In this document: positions 1 through 8,037 of the stretch, piece by piece
Layout of the letters: each line of letters opens with the position of its first letter
How positions within the stretch are numbered: position 1 is the stretch's first letter
DNA from: Ectothiorhodospira marina
Lineage (GTDB): Bacteria; Pseudomonadota; Gammaproteobacteria; Ectothiorhodospirales; Ectothiorhodospiraceae
Direction: 5' to 3'
DNA length: 64,000 bases
Assembly (NCBI RefSeq): GCF_900109495.1
Contig: NZ_FOAA01000004.1
Span: 124,001 to 188,000 of the forward strand
The notes under the pieces: generated by a model
Seen by the model: the letters and a program-made list of their open reading frames with translations, nothing else
Database searches by the model: none
What the model was told of the DNA's origin: nothing
Position numbers and translations under genes: made by a program

Positions 1-1617
1 GATGCCCCCCGGCAGATGCCCCTTGAGGAGACCCTGGCCCGGTTGAAGCCGCTGCTGGAGGACGATAGCCGGCCCAAGTTGGGTCATCATCTCAAGTACG
101 ATCGCAATGTGCTGCTCAATCACGGGATCGAGTTGCGTGGCATCACCCACGACACCATGCTCTCGTCCTATGTGCTGAACAGCACTGCCAGCCGCCACGA
201 TATGGATACCCTGGCTGATCGGCACTTGGGGATCCGCACAACCCATTACGAAGAGGTTGCCGGCAAGGGAGCCAAGCAGATTCCCTTCTCCCAGGTGCGC
301 CTGGACGAGGCCGCTCCCTATGCAGCCGAGGATGCGGACGTGACACTGCGCCTGCATGAGTATCTCTGGGGGCGGCTCCAGGGCGAGACGGGACAGCGGC
401 GCATCTACGAGGAGTTGGAGATCCCTCTGGTGCCCGTGCTCTCGCGCATGGAGCGGGCCGGAGTACGGGTGGACGCGGATCTGCTCTTCACCCAGAGCCA
501 CGAACTGTCCGACCGCATGGGAGAGATCGAGCGCGAGGCCCACGAGGTGGCCGGTGGCAGTTTCAATCTGGGCTCTCCGAAGCAGATTCAGGAGATCCTG
601 TTCGAACGCCAGAAACTGCCGGTGGTGCGCAAGACCCCAAAGGGTCAACCCTCCACGGCGGAGGATGTTCTGGAACAGCTGGCCGCAGATTACCCGCTGC
701 CCCGGCTGATCCTGGAGCATCGCGGGCTCTCCAAGCTCAAGTCCACCTATACCGACAAGCTGCCGGGCCGTATCGACCCCGACACAGGGCGGGTGCATAC
801 GTCCTACCATCAGGCGGTGACCAGCACCGGGCGCCTGTCATCCTCGGAGCCCAATCTGCAGAACATCCCCGTGCGCACGCCTGAGGGACGGCGCATCCGC
901 CAGGCCTTCGTGGCGCCGCCGGGCCGGGTGCTCATGGCTGCCGACTACTCGCAGATTGAATTACGCATCATGGCCCATCTGTCTGGCGACAAAGGCCTGG
1001 TGGAGGCCTTCAATCAGGGCATGGACATCCACCAGGCCACGGCCGCCGAGGTCTGGTCCCTGGGCCTGGATCAGGTCACCGGGGAGCAGCGGCGGGCTGC
1101 CAAGGCCATCAATTTTGGTCTGATCTACGGCATGTCAGCCTTCGGACTGGCCCGGCAACTGGGCATCGAGCGCGGGGCTGCCCAGGAGTATGTGGATCGA
1201 TACTTTGCCCGCTATCCGGGAGTGAAGGCCTACATGGACGACACCCGGGACCGGGCCCGGGAGCAGGGGTATGTGGAGACGGCCTTCGGTCGTCGTCTGT
1301 ATCTGCCGGAGATCAAGGCCCGCAATGCCCAGGTGCGTAATCAGGCGGAGCGTCTGGCCATCAACGCCCCCATGCAGGGTACGGCGGCGGATATCATCAA
1401 GCGAGCCATGCTGGCAGTGGATGCCTGGATCCAGTCCTCCGGGCAGCCACTGACCATGATCATGCAGGTGCATGATGAACTGGTGTTCGAGGTGGATGAG
1501 GGGGCCGTGGACACGGTGCGTGAGGCACTTGACCGCCTCATGTGTCAGGCAGCCGAGCTGGAGGTGCCGCTGGTGGTGGACGTGGGGGTAGGCACCAATT
1601 GGGACGATGCGCACTGA
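1..1617 (+). CDS. polA: DNA polymerase I, C-terminal part (5' end outside window)
   Basis: This is the last 538 residues of DNA polymerase I, the repair and Okazaki-primer-removal polymerase. The reading frame is open from base 1. It begins inside the 3'-5' exonuclease domain (KYDRN near residue 30, [10 protein letters not shown] near 100) and continues through the whole polymerase domain. Motif A is [12 protein letters not shown] at about 315, motif [15 protein letters not shown] at about 364, and motif [10 protein letters not shown] at about 490. All catalytic carboxylates of motifs A and C are present. The 5' nuclease domain and start codon lie outside the window. The gene is followed by two sRNA genes and engB, a classical gammaproteobacterial arrangement. 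Confidence 0.97.
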   Translation, partial: DAPRQMPLEETLARLKPLLEDDSRPKLGHHLKYDRNVLLNHGIELRGITHDTMLSSYVLNSTASRHDMDTLADRHLGIRTTHYEEVAGKGAKQIPFSQVRLDEAAPYAAEDADVTLRLHEYLWGRLQGETGQRRIYEELEIPLVPVLSRMERAGVRVDADLLFTQSHELSDRMGEIEREAHEVAGGSFNLGSPKQIQEILFERQKLPVVRKTPKGQPSTAEDVLEQLAADYPLPRLILEHRGLSKLKSTYTDKLPGRIDPDTGRVHTSYHQAVTSTGRLSSSEPNLQNIPVRTPEGRRIRQAFVAPPGRVLMAADYSQIELRIMAHLSGDKGLVEAFNQGMDIHQATAAEVWSLGLDQVTGEQRRAAKAINFGLIYGMSAFGLARQLGIERGAAQEYVDRYFARYPGVKAYMDDTRDRAREQGYVETAFGRRLYLPEIKARNAQVRNQAERLAINAPMQGTAADIIKRAMLAVDAWIQSSGQPLTMIMQVHDELVFEVDEGAVDTVREALDRLMCQAAELEVPLVVDVGVGTNWDDAH

Positions 1618-1688
1618 GGTCTACCGCGACTCCAGTGAGATGTGTTTCACGTTTTGGCACATCCATGTTCCGTTGGTCTTCGGGACCA

Positions 1689-1726
1689 GAACTTTCCCCT
1701 GAAGACCCTGTCCATCGGGTTAAGCG
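1689..1726 (+). promoter_or_regulatory. Candidate promoter block of sRNA copy 1
   Basis: GAACTT at 1689-1694 and TTAAGCG at 1720-1726 recur at identical spacing upstream of the second sRNA copy (GAACCA at 1859, TTAAGCG at 1890), while the sequence between them differs. This conservation suggests promoter elements. GAACTT resembles the -35 element of ECF sigma-E-type promoters, but no convincing sigma-E -10 element follows, so the sigma factor is not assigned. Confidence 0.35.
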
Positions 1727-1834
1727 TCCCGGATGGGGCGCTCCCCGCTTAGCCCCCTGAGCGGGATGCTCTGACTCCCCCAAGTCGAGCCCAAGCCTGG
1801 CCCCGCCTCGCCATTGCGATGCGGGGCTTTTTTT
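1727..1834 (+). ncRNA. C-rich-loop small RNA, copy 1 (Spot 42/ErsA locus)
   Basis: The gap between polA and engB (yihA) is where spf (Spot 42) lies in enterobacteria and ErsA in Pseudomonas. Here a short transcript can be drawn with three hairpins. The first (1744-1765) pairs CCCGCT with AGCGGG around a loop holding CCCCC. The second (1768-1790) pairs GCTC/GAGC and GAC/GTC around TCCCCCAA. The third is a rho-independent terminator (1800-1834) with stem GCCCCGC/GCGGGGC and a T7 tail. There is no ribosome-binding site or open frame. The 5' end is a guess based on conserved upstream blocks (GAAC at 1689, TTAAGCG at 1720-1726). Exposed C-rich loops are typical of trans-acting sRNAs that pair with G-rich Shine-Dalgarno regions. 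Confidence 0.7.
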
Positions 1835-1858
1835 GCGCTTTTACCCGAGAAAAACAGT

Positions 1859-1896
1859 GAACCATTAGCCCGTCAGACAGTCACAGGAATTAAGCG
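1859..1896 (+). promoter_or_regulatory. Candidate promoter block of sRNA copy 2
   Basis: This block is the counterpart of 1689-1726: GAACCA followed by TTAAGCG at the same spacing, with a shared GTC-A stretch in the middle. It lies immediately after the terminator of copy 1, so copy 2 needs its own promoter unless the terminator is leaky. The sigma factor cannot be decided from sequence. Confidence 0.35.
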
Positions 1897-2011
1897 CTGC
1901 AGCCCGGCGCTTCCCGCTTACCTCCCTGAGCGGGATGGCTCGAACTCCCCCAAGTCGAGCCAACCTCTGCCCCGGATCAGCCAACCCCCAATGGCCCCGG
2001 GGCTTTTTTTT
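1897..2011 (+). ncRNA. C-rich-loop small RNA, copy 2 (tandem paralogue)
   Basis: This is a second, diverged copy of the preceding RNA. Hairpin 1 (1913-1934) again pairs CCCGCT with AGCGGG around a C-rich loop. Hairpin 2 (1937-1961) is a perfect 7-bp stem GGCTCGA/TCGAGCC with loop ACTCCCCCAAG, nearly the same loop as in copy 1. Hairpin 3 (1969-2011) is a terminator, GCCCCGG/CCGGGGC plus T8, whose inner stem GCCA/TGGC displays another run of five Cs. The upstream blocks GAAC (1859) and TTAAGCG (1890-1896) sit at the same distance from each other as in copy 1, so each copy probably has its own promoter. The stems vary while the C-loops are kept, which supports a functional RNA. The 5' end is estimated. 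Confidence 0.7.
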
Positions 2012-2026
2012 GCGCGCCTGCTGCGT

Positions 2027-2659
2027 TCAGAGCACTTCCGGGGCTTCTGCCTCGGGATGATGGGCGGCGAAGAGCCAGTGATCCAGCACCGAGTGGGCAT
2101 CATCCACGCCCTGCCTCTTCAGGGATGAGAAGGGTTGTACCGTGGCTTCCACGTCTTCGGCGCCCAGGGCGGAGGCCACTTGACGCACCGTGTCCAGGGC
2201 AGGGCCCCGCTTGAGCTTGTCAGCCTTGGTCAGCAGGACATGCAGGGGCAGTTGTCGCTGGTGGGCCCAGCCCACCATTTGCCAGTCGTGTTCCGTGAGG
2301 GGGTGGCGGATATCCATCACCAGGATCAACCCGCGCAGGCACTCGCGTCCCGCCAGGTATTCTTCCATCAGACGTCCCCAGCGGCGGCGTACGGCCTCGG
2401 GAACCTTGGCGTAACCGTAGCCGGGCAGGTCCACCAGGCGATGGTCCTCGTCCAGGGCGAAGAAATTGATGAGCTGAGTCCGACCAGGCGTCTTACTGGT
2501 ACGCGCCAGCGCCTTTTGCTGGCACAATGTGTTGATCGCGCTGGACTTGCCAGAGTTGGAGCGGCCGGCGAAGGCGACTTCGCGCCCTGTTTCCGGTGGC
2601 AAGCCCTTGAGGCTGGCGGCACTGGTCAGGAACTCGGCCCGGGAGTAAACCGGGTTCAT
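2027..2659 (-). CDS. engB: Ribosome biogenesis GTP-binding protein EngB/YihA/YsxC
   Basis: This is an essential GTPase of the TrmE-Era-EngA-EngB group needed for assembly of the large ribosomal subunit. The 210-residue product has the Walker A/G1 loop GRSNSGKSS near residue 36, a G2 threonine in the GRTQ stretch, G3 DLPGYG near 80, and G4 TKADK near 140. That is a normal length for the family. The start [10 protein letters not shown] at 2659 was chosen because the upstream in-frame extension is low complexity and unlike the family N-terminus. The gene is divergent from cytochrome c4 and convergent with the polA-sRNA unit. Confidence 0.93.
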   Translation of the reverse strand: MNPVYSRAEFLTSAASLKGLPPETGREVAFAGRSNSGKSSAINTLCQQKALARTSKTPGRTQLINFFALDEDHRLVDLPGYGYAKVPEAVRRRWGRLMEEYLAGRECLRGLILVMDIRHPLTEHDWQMVGWAHQRQLPLHVLLTKADKLKRGPALDTVRQVASALGAEDVEATVQPFSSLKRQGVDDAHSVLDHWLFAAHHPEAEAPEVL

Positions 2660-2832
2660 TGAGTGTCTAATTCTCTCTAGCGATGGTTGAGGTCCGCCCC
2701 TGCCCGTTTTTGCGGCGGGGGGGTGAGTGTGATATACATTGCGGCTATTTTGAGGTTGCGCCGGTCGCGTCCGGGTGCCACAGGTTACCAAAGAAAAGCG
2801 CACACTGTTTCAGGTTCAGGAGTCAACCCACA

Positions 2833-3456
2833 ATGAAAAAATTTGTCGTTATTGCCGCCGCCACCCTGGGAATGAGTCTGTCGGCATCGTTGCACGCCGA
2901 GTCGGGCGATCCCGAGCGCGGCAAGGAACTCTCCACCCCATGCATCGCCTGCCACCAGGCCGATGGCAACAGCGTGAACCCTGCGTGGCCAAAGACTGCA
3001 GGCAAAGATGCGGGTTATCTTTTCAAACAATTGATGGATTACAAGTCGGGTGAACGCAGCCACCCGTTGATGAATCCTCAGGTGGCGCGCCTGGATGAGC
3101 AGGACATGCGTGACCTGGCCGCCTATTTTTCCATGCAGGAAACCGCGCCTGGCCGCACCAGCGCCGACGAGGAGACCCTGGCCCTTGGTGAGCAGGTCTA
3201 TTTCGGTGGCAATGTGAGCGACGGCGTGGCTGCCTGCGTGGCCTGTCATGGTCCTGGCGGCAAGGGCAATCCCGCCGCCGTGTTCCCCAAGCTGGCCGCC
3301 CAGCATGGTGCTTATAATCTGGACCAGCTCAATCAGTTCAGTAGTGGCCAGCGCCACAACGATCCTGGCCGGATGATGCGCACCATTGCCTCGCGCATGT
3401 CAGAGGAAGAGATGAAGGCCGTGTCCGAGTACATCGCGACCCTGGACCCCAAGTGA
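2833..3456 (+). CDS. Cytochrome c4, dihaem periplasmic cytochrome c
   Basis: The 207-residue protein has a Sec signal peptide (MKKFVVIAAATLGMSLSASLHA) and two cytochrome c domains, each with a haem-binding CxxCH: CIACH in the first and CVACH in the second. This is the dihaem cytochrome c4 pattern, an electron carrier that feeds terminal oxidases in the periplasm. The start at 2833 is set by the signal peptide; the longer upstream extension has no family resemblance. It precedes the System II cytochrome c maturation genes resB and ccsA, the machinery needed to attach its haems. A terminator follows at 3503-3526, so it may be transcribed alone. Confidence 0.9.
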   Translation: MKKFVVIAAATLGMSLSASLHAESGDPERGKELSTPCIACHQADGNSVNPAWPKTAGKDAGYLFKQLMDYKSGERSHPLMNPQVARLDEQDMRDLAAYFSMQETAPGRTSADEETLALGEQVYFGGNVSDGVAACVACHGPGGKGNPAAVFPKLAAQHGAYNLDQLNQFSSGQRHNDPGRMMRTIASRMSEEEMKAVSEYIATLDPK

Positions 3457-3502
3457 GCGACGTTCGATCGCCCATGGGGCAGTAGTCAGTCCGTCAGAGA
3501 AA

Positions 3503-3526
3503 GGGTGGCCTCGGCCACCCTTTTTT
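3503..3526 (+). terminator. Rho-independent terminator after cytochrome c4
   Basis: A perfect 8-bp stem GGGTGGCC/GGCCACCC with a two-base loop is followed by six Ts (3521-3526), 46 bases after the cytochrome c4 stop codon. Confidence 0.85.
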
Positions 3527-3627
3527 CCTTGGGACCCATCTCGATGATGTCCGGTGTCATCGCATAACCGGATCTTTTCCGGGTTTTTGTGGTCCCACCG
3601 GCATCCCAACGGATCTTTACCTACCGC

Positions 3628-5691
3628 ATGAGTCGTTCCCCGCAGGATTCAGCCTCCCCGCGTCGCCCCTCCCGGCTTGCCATCCTGGTGAGTTTCCTGG
3701 GGTCCATGAACCTGGCCATCACCCTTCTGGTGGTTCTGGCGGTGGCTTCCGTGGTGGGCACGTTGCTGGAGCAGAACCAGCCCTTCCAGAACTACCTGAT
3801 GAATTTCGGGCCCTTCTGGCATGAGTTGTTTCGCACTCTGAACCTCTACAATGTCTACGCGGCGGGCTGGTTTCTCTTTGTCCTGGCCTTCCTGGTGATT
3901 TCCACGGCCGTTTGCATCTACCGCACCACGCCGACCATGCTACGCGACATGCGCAGCTTCCGCCTGGGCGTGCGCGAGAAGTCCCTGCGCGGTTTTGCCC
4001 ACAACGTGCAAAGCGAGGCGCATCCCGAGCCGCCCGAACAGGTGCTGGAGCGCGCTGGCAAGGTGCTGGGTTCGCGAGGCTATCGGATTCGCCAGGTGGA
4101 GCAGTCCGACGGCACACGCCTGCTCTCGGCCATGCGCGGCAGCGGCAATCGCCTGGGCTACTTCTTCGCCCATGGGGCCATCGTCATCATCTGCGTGGGT
4201 GGCCTGATCGATGGCAGCGTGCCCCTGAAGCTGGCGGAGATGACAGGCCGGCTGGAACTGGAGACACGCGAGATTCCCGCTTCCCAGGTCCCCGAGCAAA
4301 GTCGCCTCGGGGATTCCAATCTGTCGTTCCGGGGCAGCGTCGAGATTCCTGAGGGGCATAGTGCAGACGTGGCCTTCATTACGATCCGTGATGGCTATGT
4401 GGTGCAGGATCTGCCGTTTCGCATCGAAGTCAAGGATTTCCGTGTGCAGCGGCACGAGACCGGGCAGGAGCGCGCCTATGAGTCCGACCTGGTCATCCAT
4501 GACGATACCCTGGATGAACCCCTGGCGCGTACCGTCCGCGTGAACGAGCCCCTGGTCCACCGGGGTCATGCCATCTACCAGGCCAGCTTCCGGGATGGCG
4601 GTTCCTTCCTGGATCTGGACCTGCATCATCTGGGGCGAGGTGCCCGGGAACCCCTGCCGCTGGATGTCAGGGTCTACGGCAACCACGTTCAGGAATTGAC
4701 CGACGGCAATCGCTATACCTTCGAGTTCACTGGCCTGCAAACCCACAATATGGGTACGGTGGTGGACACGGACGGAAATCCGGAGCGCCGCGACATGGGG
4801 CCGAGCCTGGACTACACGATTCGCGATCCCAGCGGTGCGGGCACATTCTACCGGGCCATGAAAAACCCCATGGAGCGGGATGGCACGAATTTCATGCTCA
4901 CCGGCGTGCGTCACAGCATGGCCGAACCGTTCCAGTATCTGTATGTGCCCCAGGATCCGGACGGTCGCGGTGTGGATCGTTTCATGCGCATGGTCTCCGC
5001 GATCCATGATGATCAACGGGTGGCCGATGTGGTGGGAGAGGTGGCCGCTTCCGCGGCTCGCCAGTTCCACGGCAGTCAGGGAGACGTCCCGCTGGAGGTG
5101 GTTGAATCCATCATGATTCGCCTGATGGACCTGTTTGTTCAGGGGGGATACGACGCCATCGTGGCGGACATCGAGCAGCGAGCCCCTCAGCATCAATGGG
5201 ACGCGCTCATGGACCTGTTCGGTCGGGTGGTGAATATGACCCTGCGCGAGCTTTACATCCAGGTTCTGGAAGAAGAAGGTATCGATTCCATGAGCGGCGA
5301 GAATGCGGCCTACCTGGACGACGCCCTGGTGGCCCTGGATGCGTTGCCCCATTTTGGTTCGGACTTCCTGATCACCTTCAACGATTTTGAACAGGTTCAA
5401 GCATCAGGCCTGATGATCAGCAAGGCGCCGGGTCAGAATGTGGTTTATTTTGGCAGCCTGATGCTGATTCTGGGCGTCTTCCTCATGTTGTACATGAGCC
5501 ATCGTCGCTGCTGGTTGATGGTCCGCCCTGCGGGGCAGGGCAGTCAGCTGGTTTTCGCTGGCACCAGCAACCGGAATATGCTGGAATTCAATGAAGAGTT
5601 TGACACGCTCAGTCGTTATGTGCTGGGTCAGGAGATCCCCAGCGATGCCACCGGTTCCGACCCGGCAAGGTCGGAAAACAGTCCCCGGTGA
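3628..5691 (+). CDS. resB: Cytochrome c biogenesis protein ResB (System II)
   Basis: ResB is one half of the ResB-CcsA complex that moves haem across the membrane and ligates it to apocytochromes c in System II organisms. The 687-residue product has the family layout: membrane helices near residues 25-45 (MNLAITLLVVLAVASVVGTL), 75-100 and 165-190, a large periplasmic domain, and a last helix near the C-terminus (YFGSLMLILGVFLMLYM). The ATG at 3628 is preferred over an upstream GTG at 3589, because the extra residues are not family-like and overlap a hairpin-rich leader. ccsA follows 45 bases downstream. Confidence 0.92.
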   Translation: MSRSPQDSASPRRPSRLAILVSFLGSMNLAITLLVVLAVASVVGTLLEQNQPFQNYLMNFGPFWHELFRTLNLYNVYAAGWFLFVLAFLVISTAVCIYRTTPTMLRDMRSFRLGVREKSLRGFAHNVQSEAHPEPPEQVLERAGKVLGSRGYRIRQVEQSDGTRLLSAMRGSGNRLGYFFAHGAIVIICVGGLIDGSVPLKLAEMTGRLELETREIPASQVPEQSRLGDSNLSFRGSVEIPEGHSADVAFITIRDGYVVQDLPFRIEVKDFRVQRHETGQERAYESDLVIHDDTLDEPLARTVRVNEPLVHRGHAIYQASFRDGGSFLDLDLHHLGRGAREPLPLDVRVYGNHVQELTDGNRYTFEFTGLQTHNMGTVVDTDGNPERRDMGPSLDYTIRDPSGAGTFYRAMKNPMERDGTNFMLTGVRHSMAEPFQYLYVPQDPDGRGVDRFMRMVSAIHDDQRVADVVGEVAASAARQFHGSQGDVPLEVVESIMIRLMDLFVQGGYDAIVADIEQRAPQHQWDALMDLFGRVVNMTLRELYIQVLEEEGIDSMSGENAAYLDDALVALDALPHFGSDFLITFNDFEQVQASGLMISKAPGQNVVYFGSLMLILGVFLMLYMSHRRCWLMVRPAGQGSQLVFAGTSNRNMLEFNEEFDTLSRYVLGQEIPSDATGSDPARSENSPR

Positions 5692-5736
5692 TCCTCATGA
5701 ACCCAATCCGGTTTAGCACGACGGGAGGTAAGAACC

Positions 5737-7083
5737 ATGTCCGTCCCGCATGACACCATCGGGGCCGAATACCCCGGCTTTTTCAAACGCCTGTCCCTCA
5801 CCGACTGGTTGTGGGCCGCCCTGGTGACGGTATCCACCGTATTTGTCCTGGCCATGTTCGGTGGTTACATGGACATCTACCAGGTGATCACGTTGATCAT
5901 CCACGCGGTTGCGGGGATCTGGTTGGGCTGGTACTGGAAGCCTTTCAGGGGCTATGCCCTGGCCGTAGGCCTGCTCAGTGTGCTCGGCGTGCTCAGTTAC
6001 GGCGACTCCCTGGCGAGGGCCGAAACCAACTTCTTCCTCAAGTATCTGGTTTCCGGGCAGTCTGCCGTCATGTGGATGTGCGCCTTGTTGTTCATGTCCA
6101 CAGCCGCCTATATCGCCTATTTGTTCCGCCGCGAAGCCACGGGCACAGCGGGTGTGGTTCCGGCCCTGGTCATCGCCGGGGGTGCCACCGTGCTGGGCGG
6201 TGGCCTGCTCTGGCTGGGTCAGGGGGGGATCATTCCGGGTCTGGAATGGGTCAGCCCACTGGCCTTTCTGGTGGCCGTGGGCGCGCTGACCGGTCCGCTG
6301 AGCCGCACTGAATTCAGTGCTCAGGTGGGAGGCGCACTGGCCTGGACCGCAGCGACGTTCGGCCTCGTGGGTTTGTTCGTGCGCTGGCGCGAAACCTACC
6401 TGCATGATCCCGCCTGGGGCTACATCCCGGTGAGTAACCTCTGGGAAGTCTTTGTCCTGTTCTGCGTGATCACGGTGCTGATGTATCTCTATTACGAGGG
6501 CCGGAGTCGTAATCGGGGCATGGGCGGGTTCGTCCTGCTGCTGGTGAGTAGCGCGGTGGCCTTCCTGCTGTTTTATACCCTGGACCGCCAGGCCCACGAG
6601 GTGCAGCCTCTGGTGCCGGCCCTGCAGAGCTGGTGGATGAAGGTACATGTGCCGGCCAATTTCATCGGCTATGGGGGGTTTGCCATCGCCGCCATGGTGG
6701 GCGTGGCCTATCTCATGCGGGCCCACGGCGAACGGCATCGCCCCAATGGCCTGCTGGCAACCCGTCTGCCCGGGCGACAGGTCCTTGATGATGTCATGTA
6801 CAAGACCATCGCCATCGGTTTTGCCTTCTTCACCATCGCTACGGTGCTGGGGGCCATGTGGGCCGCCGAGGCCTGGGGCGGCTACTGGTCATGGGATCCC
6901 AAGGAGGTGTGGGCTCTCATTGTCTGGCTTAATTACGCGGCCTGGCTGCACATGCGCTTCACCAAGGGGTGGCGTGGTGTGCCCATGGCCTGGTGGTCCA
7001 TTGTGGGCCTGTTTGTGACCACCTTTGCCTTCGTTGGGGTGAACATGTTCCTCGGTGGGCTGCACTCCTACGGGGAAATGTGA
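5737..7083 (+). CDS. ccsA: Cytochrome c biogenesis protein CcsA/ResC (haem handling)
   Basis: This polytopic membrane protein is the haem-handling partner of ResB. It has 448 residues with many hydrophobic helices and the signature tryptophan-rich WWD-type motif WAAEAWGGYWSWDPKEVW near residue 378, followed by conserved histidines (LH in AAWLHMRF, LHSYG near the end). A strong ribosome-binding site GGAGG lies just upstream of the ATG. With resB and cytochrome c4 it forms a c-type cytochrome unit. Many gammaproteobacteria use the Ccm System I instead, so this points to lineages that use System II. Confidence 0.93.
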   Translation: MSVPHDTIGAEYPGFFKRLSLTDWLWAALVTVSTVFVLAMFGGYMDIYQVITLIIHAVAGIWLGWYWKPFRGYALAVGLLSVLGVLSYGDSLARAETNFFLKYLVSGQSAVMWMCALLFMSTAAYIAYLFRREATGTAGVVPALVIAGGATVLGGGLLWLGQGGIIPGLEWVSPLAFLVAVGALTGPLSRTEFSAQVGGALAWTAATFGLVGLFVRWRETYLHDPAWGYIPVSNLWEVFVLFCVITVLMYLYYEGRSRNRGMGGFVLLLVSSAVAFLLFYTLDRQAHEVQPLVPALQSWWMKVHVPANFIGYGGFAIAAMVGVAYLMRAHGERHRPNGLLATRLPGRQVLDDVMYKTIAIGFAFFTIATVLGAMWAAEAWGGYWSWDPKEVWALIVWLNYAAWLHMRFTKGWRGVPMAWWSIVGLFVTTFAFVGVNMFLGGLHSYGEM

Positions 7084-7086
7084 TCC

Positions 7087-8037
7087 ATGGCGCCGGTGCT
7101 CGCCGAGCCGTACTTTGACCGGTTGGGACTGAATCATCGGGACGAGGCGGGGATGACCCTGGAGGGGCCTTTGGCCTCCAGCCTCTCCGTGGGTCCGAGC
7201 ACACCGCCGGTGCGGGGCCAGCGCCTGCGCATCCTCAGCTATAACGTCCAGGTCGGGATCGCTTCGGGGCGATTTCACCATTACCTGACCAACAGCTGGA
7301 AGCACGTGCTGCCCTATGGGGGGCGCATGGGCAATCTGGACAGCATCGCCCGATTCATCGCCGGCTTCGACATGGTGGGCCTGCAGGAGCTGGACGCCGG
7401 CAGCCTGCGCAGCAACTTCGTGAATCTGGCCGAGTACCTCTCTCGTCAGAGCCAGTTGCCCTATTGGTACAGCCAGACCAACCGGAATCTGGGCAAGTTC
7501 GCCAAGCACAGCCTGGGTTTGCTATCCCGTTATCAGCCTCACTCCGTGATGGAGCATCGCCTGCCCAGCCGCATCCCGGGACGTGGGGCACTGGAGGCGC
7601 ATTTCGGGGCCGAAAGCGGCGAGGATTCTCTGGTGATCATGCTGGTACACCTCTCCCTGGGGCGAAAGACCCGCATGCGTCAGATGCAGTACATCGGCGA
7701 AGTGCTGCGGGATCATGAGCATGTGGTGGTGATGGGGGATCTCAACACCCCGACCCATTCGGCGGAAGTACGCAGACTGGTGCGCAACACACGTCTGCAG
7801 GAGCCCCTGGACAGTGCCAAGACTTATCCGAGTTGGCGCCCCATGCATGCTTTTGACCATATTCTGGTCACCCCGGGTCTGGGGCTGGAACAGGTGCATG
7901 TCTACAATCTGAATTATTCCGACCACCTGCCTGTAGGCGTGGAACTGGTCATTCCGGAGTCCGTGAAGCTGGCCCAGTTTCATGCCGGGGGGCAGGTGGG
8001 AGGGCACGTCAGAAGAGGCGCCATGGGTGAGCACTGA
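7087..8037 (+). CDS. Endonuclease/exonuclease/phosphatase (EEP) family protein
   Basis: The 316-residue protein belongs to the metal-dependent EEP superfamily (DNase I, exonuclease III, sphingomyelinase-like). Visible family motifs are LSYNVQVG near residue 52, LQELDAGS near 99, MGDLNTP near 217, and the terminal SDHLPVG near 277, which together supply the Asn, Glu, Asp/Asn and Asp-His residues of the active site. There is no signal peptide, so it is probably cytoplasmic. The substrate cannot be told from sequence. It starts three bases after ccsA and overlaps the diguanylate cyclase gene, so the genes are likely co-transcribed. Confidence 0.8.
   Translation: MAPVLAEPYFDRLGLNHRDEAGMTLEGPLASSLSVGPSTPPVRGQRLRILSYNVQVGIASGRFHHYLTNSWKHVLPYGGRMGNLDSIARFIAGFDMVGLQELDAGSLRSNFVNLAEYLSRQSQLPYWYSQTNRNLGKFAKHSLGLLSRYQPHSVMEHRLPSRIPGRGALEAHFGAESGEDSLVIMLVHLSLGRKTRMRQMQYIGEVLRDHEHVVVMGDLNTPTHSAEVRRLVRNTRLQEPLDSAKTYPSWRPMHAFDHILVTPGLGLEQVHVYNLNYSDHLPVGVELVIPESVKLAQFHAGGQVGGHVRRGAMGEH

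Noticed and set aside
1643-1652. parS-like half-site TGTTTCACGT after polA
   Set aside because: Only ten bases match; the second half of the parS palindrome is absent, and one half-site is not enough for ParB loading.
1814-2128. Small open frame in the polA-engB gap
   Set aside because: It starts within the first sRNA terminator, spans the second sRNA and has no ribosome-binding site.
3940-5400. 486-codon open frame antisense to resB, and similar long antisense frames under atpD, glmS, mnmG and the BCCT gene
   Set aside because: They lie wholly within real genes and show the composition expected from GC-rich complementary strands.
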